Source of the DNA: Chroococcidiopsidaceae cyanobacterium CP_BM_RX_35
GTDB taxonomy: Bacteria; Cyanobacteriota; Cyanobacteriia; Cyanobacteriales; Chroococcidiopsidaceae
Reading direction: 5' to 3'
NCBI GenBank assembly: GCA_019242465.1
Contig: JAFAVL010000774.1
Coordinates: forward strand, 1 to 5,606
DNA: 5,606 nucleotides
Part shown: in pieces, positions 4,134 through 5,606 of the stretch
Layout: every line of letters begins with the position of its first letter
Numbering within the stretch: position 1 is the stretch's first letter
Program-made: the position numbers and the translations under genes
Notes under the pieces: generated by a model
The model's database searches: none
The model's input: only the letters and a program-made list of their open reading frames with translations
Told to the model about the DNA's origin: nothing

Positions 4134-5606
4134 TCAATTTGGTGCGTACGAACCTGGGATGTACATCACCTGCTCAATCTTGCCTGAGTATTTGAACACA
4201 CCATATTTCTGGTACACATCCCACGACACAGGGCTATGGGCGTCCTTACCTATATCTAAACCATCGTACGGAACAAAGTAAAACGTTGGTCCCAGTTGCC
4301 CTTCAGCCACCTTTGTGCCATTAAGCAGGAGAGTACCAAATCCCTGTCGCTTTCCAGTAGCTTTGAAATCTAACTCTACATTCAGTTTGCCTGGCTGAAT
4401 CTTAACCCTGGAGAATTTAATTAACCTGCCGAAACCGTTATATTCGTAGGCCAACTCGCCATCCTCGATGTAAAAAACATAACCAGCCTCCTGCCCACCG
4501 TGGGCAAGAATGACTCCCCGATCTCCCTGTTTGTACTGGAAGTTTGTCTTAATCGTGTAGTCCCGGTCGGCGACCAACGGTAGAATATCTGGGAACAAAA
4601 CTGTCTTACCCGGATAGAACGTCTTCGCTGTACTCGGTTCAATCCTCTGCTTCAAAAAAGTTGGTAGCAGAGGTGATAGCACTGCTTGACCAAGATTGTC
4701 AATCAACGGGTAAACCTGATACTTAAAGGCAGCTATATCAAAGGCTGCTGCCAACTCCTGGACTTTGTCAGGGTACTGGTTCGCCAGATTATTAGTCTCC
4801 GAGTAATCCTGTTTCAGGTTGTACAGTTGCCACTCTGAGTCAGCGATTGGCGTACCTGGCTGATGTTCGGTCAAAATATACCAACCATCTTTGTAATAGC
4901 CTCTTCTCCCACTCATCTCAAAGTATTGCTCAGTATGCTGTTCAGGCGCATTGGCATCGTTAAGGAGATAAGCAAAGCTTGTTCCTTCCAGAGGCTTGGT
5001 TTTCTTACCATTAAAGGTTTCTGGATGCTCAAGCCCCGTTACCTCAAGTAAGGTAGGCGTTATGTCGCTCACGTGGGTGAATTGAGTCCGGATTGCACCC
5101 TGATCCTTGATCCGAGCTGGCCAAGAAATGATGAAAGGCTCTCGTCTGCCACCACCATTAGTTGTGCCTTTGTACAGCCTAAAAGGCGTGTTGGAAACCG
5201 TTGTCCATCCGGTCGGATAGATAGGAAAAGTTTGGGGGCTGCCAATTAAATCCAATCGACTAAAGGACAACTCTTTATCTTCAGACAAGCCGGAGTAAAA
5301 CCTCGGCATGTTTGAAGAGCCTTCTAAACCACCTTCTCCTGAGCCACCGTTATCGGCAGTGACAATGATGATGGTGTTGTCCAATTGCCCGGTTTTCTCG
5401 AGATACTGGTACAGTTTCCCAAAGTTCTGGTCTATGTTGTCAACGAATGCAGCGTAGACCTCCTGATAGCGGGCGAAGAGTTGCTTATCTGCATCCGACA
5501 GTTCATCCCAGGCCTTAACTCCTGGATTGGGCGGTGGTAGTTTAGTCTCCTGTGGAATAATACCCGATGCTAACTGCTGTTGGTAGCGCTGCCAGCGGAG
5601 CTGATC
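4134..5606 (-). CDS. Arylsulfatase (type I, alkaline phosphatase superfamily), C-terminal 490 residues
   Basis: This is a type I sulfatase, which hydrolyses sulfate esters using a formylglycine and a calcium ion. The frame is open to the right edge, so the beginning, including the CxPxR-type formylglycine motif, is outside the window; TTG 5384 is an internal Leu codon (TGQLDNTIII), not the start. Counting from the edge, VTADNGGSGEGGLEG (82-96) has the metal-binding Asp-Asn pair (D85, N86). SNTPFRLYKGTTNGGGRREP (138-157) has the sulfate-contacting Lys (K146), with spacing close to that in Pseudomonas AtsA. HVSDITPTLLEVTG (178-191) and WQLYNLKQDYSETNNLA (259-275) are further family motifs. About 160 extra residues (330-490) form a probable beta-sandwich domain ending FKYSGKIEQVMYIPG, typical of the large (about 750-790 aa) arylsulfatases. 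The substrate is unknown. A small membrane-protein gene follows after 13 bp. Confidence 0.93.
   Translation of the reverse strand, partial: DQLRWQRYQQQLASGIIPQETKLPPPNPGVKAWDELSDADKQLFARYQEVYAAFVDNIDQNFGKLYQYLEKTGQLDNTIIIVTADNGGSGEGGLEGSSNMPRFYSGLSEDKELSFSRLDLIGSPQTFPIYPTGWTTVSNTPFRLYKGTTNGGGRREPFIISWPARIKDQGAIRTQFTHVSDITPTLLEVTGLEHPETFNGKKTKPLEGTSFAYLLNDANAPEQHTEQYFEMSGRRGYYKDGWYILTEHQPGTPIADSEWQLYNLKQDYSETNNLANQYPDKVQELAAAFDIAAFKYQVYPLIDNLGQAVLSPLLPTFLKQRIEPSTAKTFYPGKTVLFPDILPLVADRDYTIKTNFQYKQGDRGVILAHGGQEAGYVFYIEDGELAYEYNGFGRLIKFSRVKIQPGKLNVELDFKATGKRQGFGTLLLNGTKVAEGQLGPTFYFVPYDGLDIGKDAHSPVSWDVYQKYGVFKYSGKIEQVMYIPGSYAPN

Noticed and set aside
5382..5384. TTG as the start of the sulfatase
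   Set aside because: The frame is open to the right edge and the upstream residues (YQEVYAAFVDNIDQNFGKLY) are typical internal sulfatase sequence.

Overview
The window looks like accessory chromosomal DNA from a filamentous or unicellular cyanobacterium. The taxonomic guess rests on gene content: a stand-alone prohibitin-like SPFH protein, a CadD-type transporter, an ISKra4-like transposase, a large arylsulfatase and moderate GC. I saw no HIP1 octamer (GCGATCGC), so it is an inference, not a proof. No rRNA, tRNA or CRISPR array was seen, and no gene-free stretch exceeds 300 bases.

Left part (1-1406): the N-terminal 141 codons of a LysR-type regulator run leftward off the window. It is divergent from a rightward 267-aa SPFH/prohibitin-like membrane protein. 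Their shared 178-bp intergenic region holds a GC-rich hairpin and a 13-bp-arm dyad. The dyad overlaps a good extended -10 box in front of the SPFH gene, so a repressor-type control region is likely.

Middle (1433-2843): two leftward membrane-protein genes follow. One is a CadD-family transporter with a GTG start and a strong Shine-Dalgarno, convergent with the SPFH gene at a 26-bp gap. The other is a 151-aa, roughly four-helix protein that I do not recognise. An unexplained structured stretch sits at 2738-2793.

Right part (2844-5606), all leftward: the C-terminal 490 residues of an arylsulfatase (5' end outside the window) are followed after 13 bp by a small two-helix membrane-protein gene. 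That gene is split by an insertion of about 1 kb. The insertion has perfect 19-bp inverted repeats and an ISKra4-like DDE transposase that lacks its N-terminal region. Removing the insertion at any of three symmetric boundary choices rejoins the two gene pieces in frame as a protein of about 89-91 aa. The sulfatase and this small gene were probably one operon. The most informative observations are the split sulfatase-linked gene, the 5'-deleted IS that kept both ends, and the dyad over the SPFH promoter. I found no convincing new multi-gene system.
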